From assembly GCF_013363975.1 (NCBI RefSeq), contig NZ_JABWGN010000005.1, positions 62,001 to 126,000 of the forward strand: a DNA stretch of 64,000 nt. The letters run 5' to 3'. The notes beneath the pieces were generated by a model. It saw only the letters and a program-made list of their open reading frames with translations. It did not search any database and was not told the DNA's origin. The stretch is from Nonomuraea montanisoli. GTDB lineage: Bacteria; Actinomycetota; Actinomycetes; Streptosporangiales; Streptosporangiaceae. The translations under genes were made by a program, and so were the position numbers. This document shows positions 1-6,871 of this stretch, piece by piece (the stretch's first letter is position 1; every line of letters begins with the position of its first letter).

Positions 1-980
1 GGGATGATGGCCGTCTTCCGGGCGGCGATCCTGGCCGGGCTCGGCGCGTACCCCTGCCCCTGGGGGTAGCCGGCCACGATGGCGTCGCCGCCCTTGGCGG
101 CCTCGCCGTGGAAGGCGAGCGGCGGCAGGCCGGCGTTCGGCACGTAGAGGACCGCGACGTCGCGCCGCGGGTTGAAGCGCACCACCGTGGCCGGGCGCGA
201 CTGCCCGGTGTGGTCGATGATCTGGAGCGCGGTGTCCACGCCCGCGACGACGTGCGCGTTCGTCATGACGTGGTCGGGCGCGAACACGAACCCGGTGCCC
301 TCGATCTGCTTGTTGCAGGAGCGCGCGGTGCCCCGCACCTGCACGATGCCCGGACGCGCCTGCTGGAGCCCGGCGGCGTTCAGCACGGCGGGGTCGGGCG
401 CGCGCACGTCGACGGTGGCGTCGCCCCTGATGGCGTCGAGCACCGGCGGGAATTCGGACCGGTCGATGAATTTCTTGAACGGTTTCTGCCAGGCGCGCAC
501 GCCGTCGGGCATCGCGTGGTCGACGGCCGACAATAACAGCGAGCCGCGAATCTGTTCCACGACCGGCGCGAATGCGCTGGAGACCAGCAGGCTGCCCACC
601 ATCCAGGAAATGACGAGCACGGACAGGACCCCGGCTATTGTGCCGCCCACCGCGTCCAGCAGCCTGGCCCGCTGTTGTTCCTGCACATAGGAGCGCACCA
701 CGGCGCCCAGCGTGGAGCAGACGAGCTGGCCCAGTATGGCCGCGACCAGCACGACCACGACCGCGACCAGGATCTGCATGAGGTCGCCGTCGACCAGTGC
801 CGCGGCGACGGGCGGCGCGACGAAGACGCCGAACACGCACCCGCCGACGAAACCGACGAAACTCATCACCCCGAGGACGAATCCCTGCCGGTAACCCGAG
901 ACGCCGAATCCGATCGCCATGGCGAGCAGAACGAGATCCAGAAGATCACCACGCACGCGGCAAGGAAACCACAGGCTCAT
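1..980 (-). CDS. MarP-like membrane-anchored serine protease, 3' end off the window
   Basis: The reading frame runs off the left edge, so only the first 326 codons are visible. The N-terminal part (about residues 11-140) has several hydrophobic segments of CvpA type. A trypsin-like protease domain follows from about residue 210, with the catalytic His in TNAHVV (H243) and Asp in RRDVAVL (D274). The Ser motif lies beyond the edge. Cys222 sits where mycobacterial MarP has the first Cys of its redox-sensitive disulfide. MarP (established) protects the periplasm in acid and oxidative stress. ATG at 980 has a GAGG about 11 nt upstream; a GTG at 956 is a possible alternative start. Confidence 0.85.
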   Translation of the reverse strand, partial: MSLWFPCRVRGDLLDLVLLAMAIGFGVSGYRQGFVLGVMSFVGFVGGCVFGVFVAPPVAAALVDGDLMQILVAVVVVLVAAILGQLVCSTLGAVVRSYVQEQQRARLLDAVGGTIAGVLSVLVISWMVGSLLVSSAFAPVVEQIRGSLLLSAVDHAMPDGVRAWQKPFKKFIDRSEFPPVLDAIRGDATVDVRAPDPAVLNAAGLQQARPGIVQVRGTARSCNKQIEGTGFVFAPDHVMTNAHVVAGVDTALQIIDHTGQSRPATVVRFNPRRDVAVLYVPNAGLPPLAFHGEAAKGGDAIVAGYPQGQGYAPSPARIAARKTAII

Positions 981-1024
981 CCCGTTTCCCAGCCTCGTTT
1001 TCCACCGGATTCCCGATGACCAGG

Positions 1025-1058
1025 AAAAAGGGCCGGAGAAATAAGATTTCCCCGGCCC
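1025..1058 (-). terminator. Rho-independent terminator
   Basis: On the minus strand a GGGCCGG/CCGGCCC stem, extended by an inner AAAT/ATTT pair, is followed by five Ts. It lies between the monooxygenase stop and the MarP-like start, so it should separate the two same-strand genes. Confidence 0.8.
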
Positions 1059-1064
1059 GGTGCG

Positions 1065-2108
1065 TCACCCGCCGAACATGGCGACGGCCTCCCGGCCGTG
1101 CTTCTGGTTCTCCACCACGTACGGCCGCAGCTCCTCCTCGTAGGCCAGGAACGCGGCGGCGTGGTCGCCGGCCGAGGCGGCCAGGTGCCGGGCCAGCGTG
1201 TGCGCGCCGATGAGGGCCTGCCAGGTGCCCATGCCCGAGGTCGGCGCGGCGCAGTACCCGGCGTCGCCGACCAGCACGACGCGGCCCTGCGACCAGCGGT
1301 CCGCCTCCACCTGGCACGCGGAGGAGAAGAGGAAGTCGGAGGCGGAGGCCATGTCCTCCACCAGGCGCGGCACCACCCAGCCCGCCCCGGCCATGCGCTC
1401 GCGCACGATCTCCTCCTGGCGGTCGCGTTCCATGAGGTCGAGCTCCGCCGAGTCGGTGCCGAAGGACATGCTGACCGTCATCCGGTCGGCGTCGGCCGCG
1501 CTGAACAGGTAGACGGCCCTGCCCTGGGCGCTCTGCAGCACTCCTCTGTGGTCCAGGGCGAGGTGGTTGGCGGTGGTGAAGCCGACGCCGGACATGCCGA
1601 GGTGGCGCACGAACCGCTCGTGCGGGCCGAACGCCAGCCGCCGCACCGTGGAGTACACGCCGTCGGCGCCGACCACGAGGTCGAAGACGCCGGGCTCGCC
1701 GCGCTCGAACTCCACCCGCGCGCCCGAGTCGTCCTGCGCGATCCGGCTGATGGAGTCGCCGAACACGTAGCGGACGCGCCCCGCGGTGAGCCGGTGCAGG
1801 ATCGCGGTCAGCTCGCGCTTGGGCACCTCCAGGTCGCCGGCGAACGCCTCGGCCGGCAGCTCCCCGATCTTGTGCCCCTCGTCGTCCACGAGATCGGTGC
1901 CGCGCATCATGGTCTCGTGCCCGCGCACCTCCTCCAGGATGCCCATCCCGTCCAGCACGTCGAACGCGGCGCCGCGGAAGTCCACCGCGTACCCGCTGTC
2001 GCGCAGCGCGGGGGCGCGCTCCACCACCGTCACCTCGAAGCCGTGGCGGTGCAGCCAGTACGCCAGGGCGGGCCCGGCGACACTGGCACCGGAGATGAGG
2101 ACCTTCAC
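1065..2108 (-). CDS. FAD-dependent monooxygenase
   Basis: This 347-residue protein is a group A flavoprotein monooxygenase of the PHBH fold. It opens with a dinucleotide-binding strand and GASVAGPA (residues 7-14) and ends its first fold with VVERAP. The second FAD motif, VVLVGDAGYCAAPTSGMG, lies near residues 277-295. Such enzymes hydroxylate aromatic or polyketide-type substrates using NAD(P)H and O2; the substrate cannot be read from sequence. It is divergent from a LysR gene across 123 bp, a layout in which the LysR protein often controls the enzyme gene (inference). Confidence 0.88.
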   Translation of the reverse strand: MKVLISGASVAGPALAYWLHRHGFEVTVVERAPALRDSGYAVDFRGAAFDVLDGMGILEEVRGHETMMRGTDLVDDEGHKIGELPAEAFAGDLEVPKRELTAILHRLTAGRVRYVFGDSISRIAQDDSGARVEFERGEPGVFDLVVGADGVYSTVRRLAFGPHERFVRHLGMSGVGFTTANHLALDHRGVLQSAQGRAVYLFSAADADRMTVSMSFGTDSAELDLMERDRQEEIVRERMAGAGWVVPRLVEDMASASDFLFSSACQVEADRWSQGRVVLVGDAGYCAAPTSGMGTWQALIGAHTLARHLAASAGDHAAAFLAYEEELRPYVVENQKHGREAVAMFGG

Positions 2109-2231
2109 GTTCCACTCCTACGAACAGGGAGGATTCCGACAAGGCTCTCAGCATCGAATAAGGTGCCTGGCTGGAACAACGACGAGTCCGGCAACGGTGC
2201 GTCAATCCAGACTTAACGATCCAGAGGGATC

Positions 2232-3107
2232 ATGGAGCTGCGCGACATCGAAATCTTCCTGACCCTGGCGGAGGAGCTGCACTTCGGACGCACGGCCGAG
2301 CGGATGCGCCTCACCACCGCCCGGATCAGCCAGTCGATCAAGAAGCAGGAGCGCGACCTCGGCGGCCCGCTCTTCGAGCGGAACAGCCGCACCGTGCGGC
2401 TGACGCCCCTCGGCCGGCAGCTACGCGACGAGCTCCAGCCGATCAGCCTCGCCCTGCGCGACGTCATGCGGCGCGCGCGGGCCGCCGCCACCGGCGTCAC
2501 GGCCACGCTGCGGATCGGCATGACGAACGGCAACGGCCACGACCTGCGCCCGTACTGGGACACCTTCCGCGCCCGCCACCCGCAGTGGGAGCTGCGGTTC
2601 CGGCACGCGCCCTTCGTGGACCCCTTCCGCGGGCTGCGCAGGGGCGACGTCGACGTCCTCGTCACCTGGCTTCCCATCGCGGAGCCCGACCTGGTGATGG
2701 GGCCGGTCCTGTTCAGCGACGCCCGCGTGCTGGCGGTGGCCGTCGACCACCCGCTCGCCGCGCGGCCGTCCGTAACGGTCGAGAGCATCGCCGACTTCCA
2801 GCACTCCGGGTCGACGTCGGTCCCCGACTACTGGGAGTCGGCCTTCGTCCCCTCCCACACCCCCGGCGGACGTCCCATCGAGCGCGGGCCGCTCGTCACG
2901 TCCGCCGACGAAGTCCTGACTCTCGTCAGCACCGGCGAGATCGTCAACGTCTTCCCCGCCCACAGCGCCCGCTATCTGGCCCGGCCCGACGTGCTCTGGC
3001 TGCCGCTCACCGGCATGGAGCGGTTCAGCTTCGGCCTGGTGTGGCGCGGCGAGGCGGAGAACGACGTCATCCGGGCCCTGGCCGCCGTCGTCCGCGACCT
3101 GACCTGA
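2232..3107 (+). CDS. LysR-family transcriptional regulator
   Basis: The 291 residues have the LysR pattern: an N-terminal winged helix-turn-helix (about 1-60, starting MELRDIEIFLTLAEELHFGR) and a periplasmic-binding-protein-like effector domain from about residue 90 (TLRIGMTNGNG). The HTH segment reads AERMRLTTARISQSIKKQE where typical LysR proteins have serine-rich recognition helices, so specificity may differ. It is divergent from the FAD monooxygenase and is its probable regulator (inference from position only). The 2109-2231 intergenic stretch shows no convincing T-N11-A box that I could single out. Confidence 0.92.
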   Translation: MELRDIEIFLTLAEELHFGRTAERMRLTTARISQSIKKQERDLGGPLFERNSRTVRLTPLGRQLRDELQPISLALRDVMRRARAAATGVTATLRIGMTNGNGHDLRPYWDTFRARHPQWELRFRHAPFVDPFRGLRRGDVDVLVTWLPIAEPDLVMGPVLFSDARVLAVAVDHPLAARPSVTVESIADFQHSGSTSVPDYWESAFVPSHTPGGRPIERGPLVTSADEVLTLVSTGEIVNVFPAHSARYLARPDVLWLPLTGMERFSFGLVWRGEAENDVIRALAAVVRDLT

Positions 3108-3122
3108 AGGTCCACGACAGGC

Positions 3123-3758
3123 TCAGTTGCCGATCGCCAGGGCCGAGTGGAGGGGCCCGCGCTCGTCCAGGCAACGCAGCACGCAGTCGGCCAGGTCGGC
3201 GCGTGACACCCGCACGCCGCCGCGCACGTTCCGGTCGATGGCGCTGCGGTAGGAGCCGGTACGTGGCCCCTCGGTGAGCTGCGGCGGGCGGACGATCGTC
3301 CAGTCGAGTCCGCTCGCCCGGACGAGTTCCTCCATGCGGCGCATGTCCGCGAAGGCGTGCCTGAGCAGGCGGTTGAGGACGGGCTTGACCAGGCGGGTGA
3401 GCGGCCCGTCGCCCTCCCTGACGAAGCCGCTCGCGCTGACCACGACGAGCCGGCGCACCTCCTCGGCCTCCATCGCCTCGATGATCGAGGCCGTGGCGTC
3501 GGCGCACACGGTGGTGGGACCGCGCCCGCGCGGGCCGATGGCCGACACCACCGCGTCGTGTCCCGCGACGGCCGGCCGGATCGCCGCGGGGTCCATGACG
3601 TCCGCCTTGACCACCGTGAGGCGGGGGCCGCGGAGGTCGTGGCGCTCCAGCGCGGCGGGGTCCCTGACCACGGCCGTCACCTCGTGCCCGGCTTCCAGCG
3701 CTTGCCCGACCACCCGCCACCCGGTGCCCCCGGTGGCGCCGAACACAGTGATTCTCAT
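3123..3758 (-). CDS. NAD(P)H-binding atypical SDR (NmrA-like)
   Basis: The 211-residue Rossmann protein has the nucleotide motif TVFGATGGTGW (residues 4-14), VVVSASG in the fifth strand and LDWTIVRPPQL in the sixth, all typical of the NAD(P)-binding/NmrA-like atypical SDRs. It lacks a clear YxxxK pair, as is common in this branch. The gene follows the ECF sigma factor on the same strand with a 97-bp gap holding its own promoter-like signals. ECF41 sigma genes usually sit beside an oxidoreductase, epimerase or carboxymuconolactone decarboxylase, and this gene fits that partner role (inference). It converges with the LysR gene, 15 bp apart. Confidence 0.85.
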   Translation of the reverse strand: MRITVFGATGGTGWRVVGQALEAGHEVTAVVRDPAALERHDLRGPRLTVVKADVMDPAAIRPAVAGHDAVVSAIGPRGRGPTTVCADATASIIEAMEAEEVRRLVVVSASGFVREGDGPLTRLVKPVLNRLLRHAFADMRRMEELVRASGLDWTIVRPPQLTEGPRTGSYRSAIDRNVRGGVRVSRADLADCVLRCLDERGPLHSALAIGN

Positions 3759-3788
3759 GACGCACCTCGGTCGGTTCGGTCCACTTGG

Positions 3789-3843
3789 ATAGTGAGTACT
3801 AACTAACCTCTCCAGGATGAGTGAGTGCTCACTAACCTGTCAA
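3789..3843 (-). promoter_or_regulatory. Promoter with two imperfect operator palindromes
   Basis: Reading the minus strand toward the reductase gene, a perfect TTGACA (3843-3838) is followed by two related imperfect palindromes. One is centred in GTGAGCACTCAC (3821-3832), and the other is near 3797 in TTAGTTAGTACTCACTAT. Both share TTAGTxAG half-sites. The first lies where the spacer or -10 of the TTGACA promoter would be, as expected for a repressor site. Which regulator binds is unknown. Confidence 0.5.
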
Positions 3844-3855
3844 CTCCCGGACGGC

Positions 3856-4740
3856 TCAGGCGTCCAGCACCGTCAGATCGAGCCCGTTCAGCCGTTCCGG
3901 ATCGGACAGCACGTCGATGGCGACGATCCGGCCCTCCGTGACCGTGAACGCCATGACGGACAGCGGCCGCCCCTCCACCGCGACGACCACACCGGCCGCC
4001 CCGTTGATCAGCACCGGCCGCGCGAACGGCGAGAGCCGTCCGAACATGACCGCCTGCGCGGCCACCGCCCGCGCACCGGAGATCAGCACGGTCTGGCGGG
4101 CACGCGCGGTGCCGCCGTCCGAGCGCAGCACGACGTCCGGGTGCAGCGCGGACACGAGCCCGTCGAAGTCGCCGTCGCGGGCGGCGGCCAGGAACGCGTT
4201 CACCACGTCGCGCTGCCGCCCGAGGTCCGGGTCGGGCGAGGGCGCCTGGCCCCGCACCCGGCGGCGCGCCCGGCTCGCGAGCTGCCTCGCCGCGGCCGGG
4301 GACCGCTCGATCATCAGCGCGATCTCCTCGAACGGCACCGCGAACATGTCGTGCAGCACGAACGCGAGCCGCTCGGCCGGCGCCAGCGTCTCCAGCACCA
4401 CCAGCAGCGCCAGCCCGACCGAGTCGGACAGCACCGCCTCGCGCTCCGGGTCGGCCCCCTCCTCAGGGCCGATGATCGGATCGGGGACGCGCACGTCGAG
4501 CGGGTCCTCGCGCCGGTGCTCGCGCGAGCGCAGCACGTTCAGGCACACCCGGGCCACCACGGTGGTCAGCCACGCCCCGAGGTTCTCCACCGCGCGGGTG
4601 TCGGCGCGGTCGAGCCGCAGCCAGGCGTCCTGCACGGCGTCCTCGGCCTCGCTCACCGAACCGAGCATCCGGTAGGCCACCGCCCGCAGATGCGGCCGTT
4701 CCTCCTCGAAACGCTCCGTCAGCCAGTCCCGTTCGTCCAC
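3856..4740 (-). CDS. sigJ: ECF41-type sigma factor with SnoaL-like extension (SigJ family)
   Basis: Region 2 (ERPHLRAVAYRMLGSVSEAEDAVQDAW) and region 4 (TLAPAERLAFVLHDMFAVPFEEIA) of an ECF sigma factor are followed from about residue 165 by a SnoaL/NTF2-like domain. ECF41 proteins carry conserved DGGG and NPDKL-type motifs in this extension; here they read SDGGT and SDPERL. In that group (established) the extension controls sigma activity in place of an anti-sigma factor. I chose GTG at 4740 (294 residues): it is preceded by GAGAGG, and an upstream ATG at 4899 would add 53 poorly conserved residues that overlap the promoter. Confidence 0.88.
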   Translation of the reverse strand: MDERDWLTERFEEERPHLRAVAYRMLGSVSEAEDAVQDAWLRLDRADTRAVENLGAWLTTVVARVCLNVLRSREHRREDPLDVRVPDPIIGPEEGADPEREAVLSDSVGLALLVVLETLAPAERLAFVLHDMFAVPFEEIALMIERSPAAARQLASRARRRVRGQAPSPDPDLGRQRDVVNAFLAAARDGDFDGLVSALHPDVVLRSDGGTARARQTVLISGARAVAAQAVMFGRLSPFARPVLINGAAGVVVAVEGRPLSVMAFTVTEGRIVAIDVLSDPERLNGLDLTVLDA

Positions 4741-4775
4741 CGTGTCACGTTCCTCTCTCGCAGGTACGAACGGTA

Positions 4776-4802
4776 GACCCGCGGAACGCGACGGATGTGA
4801 CA
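4776..4802 (-). promoter_or_regulatory. ECF41-type promoter, probably autoregulatory
   Basis: On the minus strand TGTCACA (4802-4796) is separated by exactly 16 nt from GGTC (4779-4776). The published ECF41 consensus is TGTCACA-N16-CGTC, so this site differs at one base. It lies 36 nt upstream of the GTG start of the sigma gene itself, which implies positive autoregulation. Confidence 0.65.
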
Positions 4803-4922
4803 GGACCCGGTCACGCACGAGCCGGACATGAACGAATTTCGGAATCTTCCGTGAACCAACGCTTAACGCGCCGCATCTCACGCAGGGAGTGATCACCACT
4901 CGCTGAAGGGATGCGAACCAAG

Positions 4923-5438
4923 ATGAGCAGAAACCTGCTGGTGAAGTTCGGCACGATGCTTGCCGTGGTTGCTTCGGGCGCCGCGCTGATGTCCACGCCG
5001 GCCGAGGCGTCCGCCGGCAAGCGGCTCAAGCTGGCCGACTACGACCTCTGCCTGGACGTCAAGGACTTCAACGGCAAGAACGCCGCCCCGGTCCAGCTGT
5101 GGAAGTGCAACCACAACGCCAACCAGCTCTGGACCATGGGCGGTGACGGCACGATCCGGAGCGCGCTCAACGGCAAGTGCCTCGACATCAAGGACTTCAA
5201 CGGCAAGAACGCCGCCGTCGTGCAGCTGTGGAAGTGCAGTGGAAACTCGAACCAGAAGTGGTACCTGGGCGGTTCGAAGTACAGCGACTCCGGCTACCGC
5301 ACCATCCACAGCCGGATGAACAACAAGTGCGTCGACGCGAGAGTCCGGCTCCACACCACGGAACGCCCGCACAACGGCACCCCGATCCAGACGTGGAAGT
5401 GCCACGGAGACTACAACCAGTCATTCATCTGGAGCTGA
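4923..5438 (+). CDS. Secreted ricin-type beta-trefoil lectin
   Basis: With ATG at 4923 the product has 171 residues: a signal peptide (MSRNLLVKFGTMLAVVASGA, cleavage likely after AEASA near 30) and one beta-trefoil of ricin B type. Each of the three subrepeats shows the C-L/V-D-V/I/A core, an N-K-A/P-V-QLWKC-like strand and a terminal NQxW/F motif (NQLW, NQKW, NQSF). The third QxW is degenerate. The family binds sugars such as galactose or xylan; no catalytic domain is attached, so it may act as a free lectin (inference). An in-frame ATG at 4911 has GGG directly adjacent, too close for an RBS. Confidence 0.85.
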   Translation: MSRNLLVKFGTMLAVVASGAALMSTPAEASAGKRLKLADYDLCLDVKDFNGKNAAPVQLWKCNHNANQLWTMGGDGTIRSALNGKCLDIKDFNGKNAAVVQLWKCSGNSNQKWYLGGSKYSDSGYRTIHSRMNNKCVDARVRLHTTERPHNGTPIQTWKCHGDYNQSFIWS

Positions 5439-5539
5439 GCCGATCCCGGCCGGGGGACGCGCCCGGCCAACGCGCATTCGAGCCATGAGGGCAGTCGTGC
5501 CGGCACCTGCTGTCCTCCTGACATACGCGAACGCAGTCA

Positions 5540-5697
5540 TCGAAGGCCGAGACCGCCGGCGGTTCTGCCAGAGCCGAGACGATCAGCTTGGCGACCTCCG
5601 CCGGTCCGCGCACGGAGGTGTCCACCTCCAGCGCCGGGACCCCTCGAACAGAGCGAGGTAGTGAGCCAGCATCTGTGGTGCGATCACCGCCTGGGGA
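5540..5697 (-). pseudogene. Frameshifted C-terminal remnant, possibly a P-loop kinase
   Basis: Two minus-strand frames join across an apparent 1-nt shift near 5640. One reads AVIAPQMLAHYLALFEG, the next VPALEVDTSVRGPAEVAK followed by LIVSALA. Together they resemble the C-terminal end of small phosphotransferase/AAA-type kinases, which commonly carry an LEVDTS segment followed by an amphipathic helix. No start or P-loop is left. The stretch lies between the lectin gene and the toxin-antitoxin pair. The family assignment is tentative. Confidence 0.35.
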
Positions 5698-5722
5698 GAT
5701 CACGTCATGGCCGAGCCGAACG

Positions 5723-5983
5723 CTACTTCTCGTAGTGATAGCGACAGGCGGCAATCATGATGGTGTCGTCGTTGACGCGGTAGACGAGCCGGTGCTCTGA
5801 GGTGATGCGCCGGGACCAGTAGCCGGACCATTCGTACTTCAGCGGCTCTGGCTTGCCGATGCCTTCGTTCTCGTTGCGGGCCACGTCGGCGATCAGCTGG
5901 TTGATCCTCTTGAGGATGCGTCGATCTTCTCGCTGCCAGTAGCAGTAGTCCTCCCAGGCGAGCTCGTCGAAAAAGATCTTCAC
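5723..5983 (-). CDS. yoeB: Txe/YoeB family mRNA interferase toxin
   Basis: The 86-residue product matches YoeB in length and pattern: MKIFFDELAWEDYCYWQ at the start, ILKRINQLIADV in the helical part, GKPEPLKY, and the C-terminal RRITSEHRLVYRV ... IAACRYHY. The Glu, Arg, His and terminal Tyr residues that make up the YoeB catalytic site are all recognisable. YoeB cleaves mRNA on the ribosome when freed from its antitoxin (established). The gene overlaps the antitoxin stop by 4 nt, the usual antitoxin-first arrangement. Confidence 0.93.
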   Translation of the reverse strand: MKIFFDELAWEDYCYWQREDRRILKRINQLIADVARNENEGIGKPEPLKYEWSGYWSRRITSEHRLVYRVNDDTIMIAACRYHYEK

Positions 5984-6231
5984 GAGGTGGCGTCCTCATC
6001 GGCCAGTTCGCGGACGGTGCCGCCTCCAGCCTCCAGACGGGCAACCGCCTCTGACAGCCGTCTGCGGTTGACGGGTGAGGCCATCAGATAGAGCGTCTCG
6101 CGCATCGATTCGTATTCGCGCTGCGACACCATGACGACGCCTTCTCCGCCGGGGCGGGTGATGAGGACTTCCTCCTGGTCGTCGATGACGGCGTCGAGGG
6201 TGGCGGCGTAGTTGGCCCGCGATTCGGACAT
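5980..6231 (-). CDS. yefM: YefM/Phd-family antitoxin
   Basis: Starting at ATG 6231 the product is 83 residues (MSESRANYAATLDAVIDDQE...), with the YefM DNA-binding N-terminus and the VMVSQREYESMRETLYL segment, then a disordered tail that would wrap the toxin. A frame is open back to 6273, but that would place the operator inside the gene. AAGGTG lies 6 nt before the 6231 ATG, and ATGs at 6237 and 6246 are weaker options. It pairs with the YoeB toxin and, with it, should repress its own promoter. Confidence 0.88.
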   Translation of the reverse strand: MSESRANYAATLDAVIDDQEEVLITRPGGEGVVMVSQREYESMRETLYLMASPVNRRRLSEAVARLEAGGGTVRELADEDATS

Positions 6232-6254
6232 GGTCATCACCTTCATGCCATCAG

Positions 6255-6272
6255 TGTACATGATGATGTACA
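6255..6272. promoter_or_regulatory. YefM-YoeB operator, paired TGTACA boxes
   Basis: Two perfect TGTACA hexamers, at 6255-6260 and 6267-6272, have a centre-to-centre distance of 12 bp. The E. coli yefM-yoeB operator is known to use the same TGTACA core with 12-bp spacing. The boxes lie just upstream of the antitoxin start. Confidence 0.8.
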
Positions 6273-6321
6273 TCTAGGGTGGAGCAGCAGCGCGCACCGA
6301 AGTACGCGATCGTCACGGCCA

Positions 6322-6480
6322 CTACGCAACCTTCTGATCTGTAGGGAATGACAGGCGCCGCGTTCGTGCGTGGTGAAGCAGCGTGAGTCCACGGTGCTCC
6401 TCATGAACGCTCACACCTTCATCGAGGAGCCTCTGTAGTTCCTCGGCGTCATCAACGGATGCTCCATCGCGACGTTGCTG
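6322..6480 (-). pseudogene. Ankyrin-repeat protein remnant
   Basis: A 52-codon open stretch on the minus strand contains VDDAEELQRLLDEGVSVHEE followed by RGLTLLHHA, a recognisable ankyrin repeat with the loop, helix and (T)xLHxA elements. An in-frame TGA stands directly upstream at 6483-6481 and there is no start codon, so this is a leftover piece rather than a gene. It lies between the toxin-antitoxin operator and the tRNA terminator. Confidence 0.5.
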
Positions 6481-6492
6481 TCACAGAACACG

Positions 6493-6524
6493 AAAACGCC
6501 CCGGAGCGATAATCGCTTCGGGGC
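6493..6524 (-). terminator. Terminator of the tRNA cluster
   Basis: A 12-bp stem (6498-6509 with 6513-6524, one G-U pair) closes a 3-nt TAA loop. On the minus strand it is followed by GTTTTCG. It sits 20 nt downstream of tRNA-Phe and would end the tRNA transcript. Confidence 0.9.
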
Positions 6525-6544
6525 ATCTTGGCTGTTCAAAAAGG

Positions 6545-6618
6545 TGGTCAGGGGCAGGGTCGAACTGCCGACCTTCCGCTTTTCAGGCGGACGCTCGTAC
6601 CAACTGAGCTACCTGACC
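6545..6618 (-). tRNA. tRNA-Phe (GAA)
   Basis: The cloverleaf reads on the minus strand: a 7-bp acceptor GGTCAGG/CCTGACC, AGCTCAGTTGGT in the D arm, anticodon loop CTGAAAA with anticodon GAA, and TTCGACC in the T loop. The 3' CCA is not encoded. Confidence 0.95.
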
Positions 6619-6623
6619 CAGAG

Positions 6624-6698
6624 CGGTCCTGACGGGACTTGAACCCGCGACCTCCACCTTGACAGGGTGGCGAGCACTCCAAACTGCTCTACAGGACC
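6624..6698 (-). tRNA. tRNA-Asp (GTC)
   Basis: A minus-strand tRNA with acceptor GGTCCTG/CAGGACC, anticodon loop CTGTCAA (GTC) and T loop TTCAAGT. It is 5 nt upstream of tRNA-Phe in the same transcript. Confidence 0.95.
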
Positions 6699-6798
6699 TT
6701 GCTTGTCTTGCTGTTCTTGCCTTGCGACTCGCTTAGCTTACCAGTTCTTCGGAGGTCTTCGACCTGCCGTTTCCCCGGTAGCGCCAGGCGCTTCGCGG

Positions 6799-6871
6799 TG
6801 CCCCCAACGGGATTCGAACCCGTGCCGCCGCCTTGAAAGGGCGGTGTCCTAGGCCGCTAGACGATGGGGGC
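6799..6871 (-). tRNA. tRNA-Glu (TTC)
   Basis: A minus-strand tRNA with acceptor GCCCCCA/TGGGGGC, anticodon loop CTTTCAA (TTC) and T loop TTCGAAT. It is first in a Glu-Asp-Phe cluster that is conserved in actinobacteria. Its 5' end touches the stop codon of the upstream phosphoesterase gene. Confidence 0.95.

Noticed and set aside
2109..2231. LysR box in the monooxygenase/LysR intergenic region
   Set aside because: Several loose T-N11-A matches exist, none with good dyad symmetry, so I do not report one.
5425..5754. A 109-residue minus-strand gene after the lectin gene
   Set aside because: The match to kinase-like sequence switches frame near 5640, and the frame's ends show no similarity, so it is treated as a remnant.
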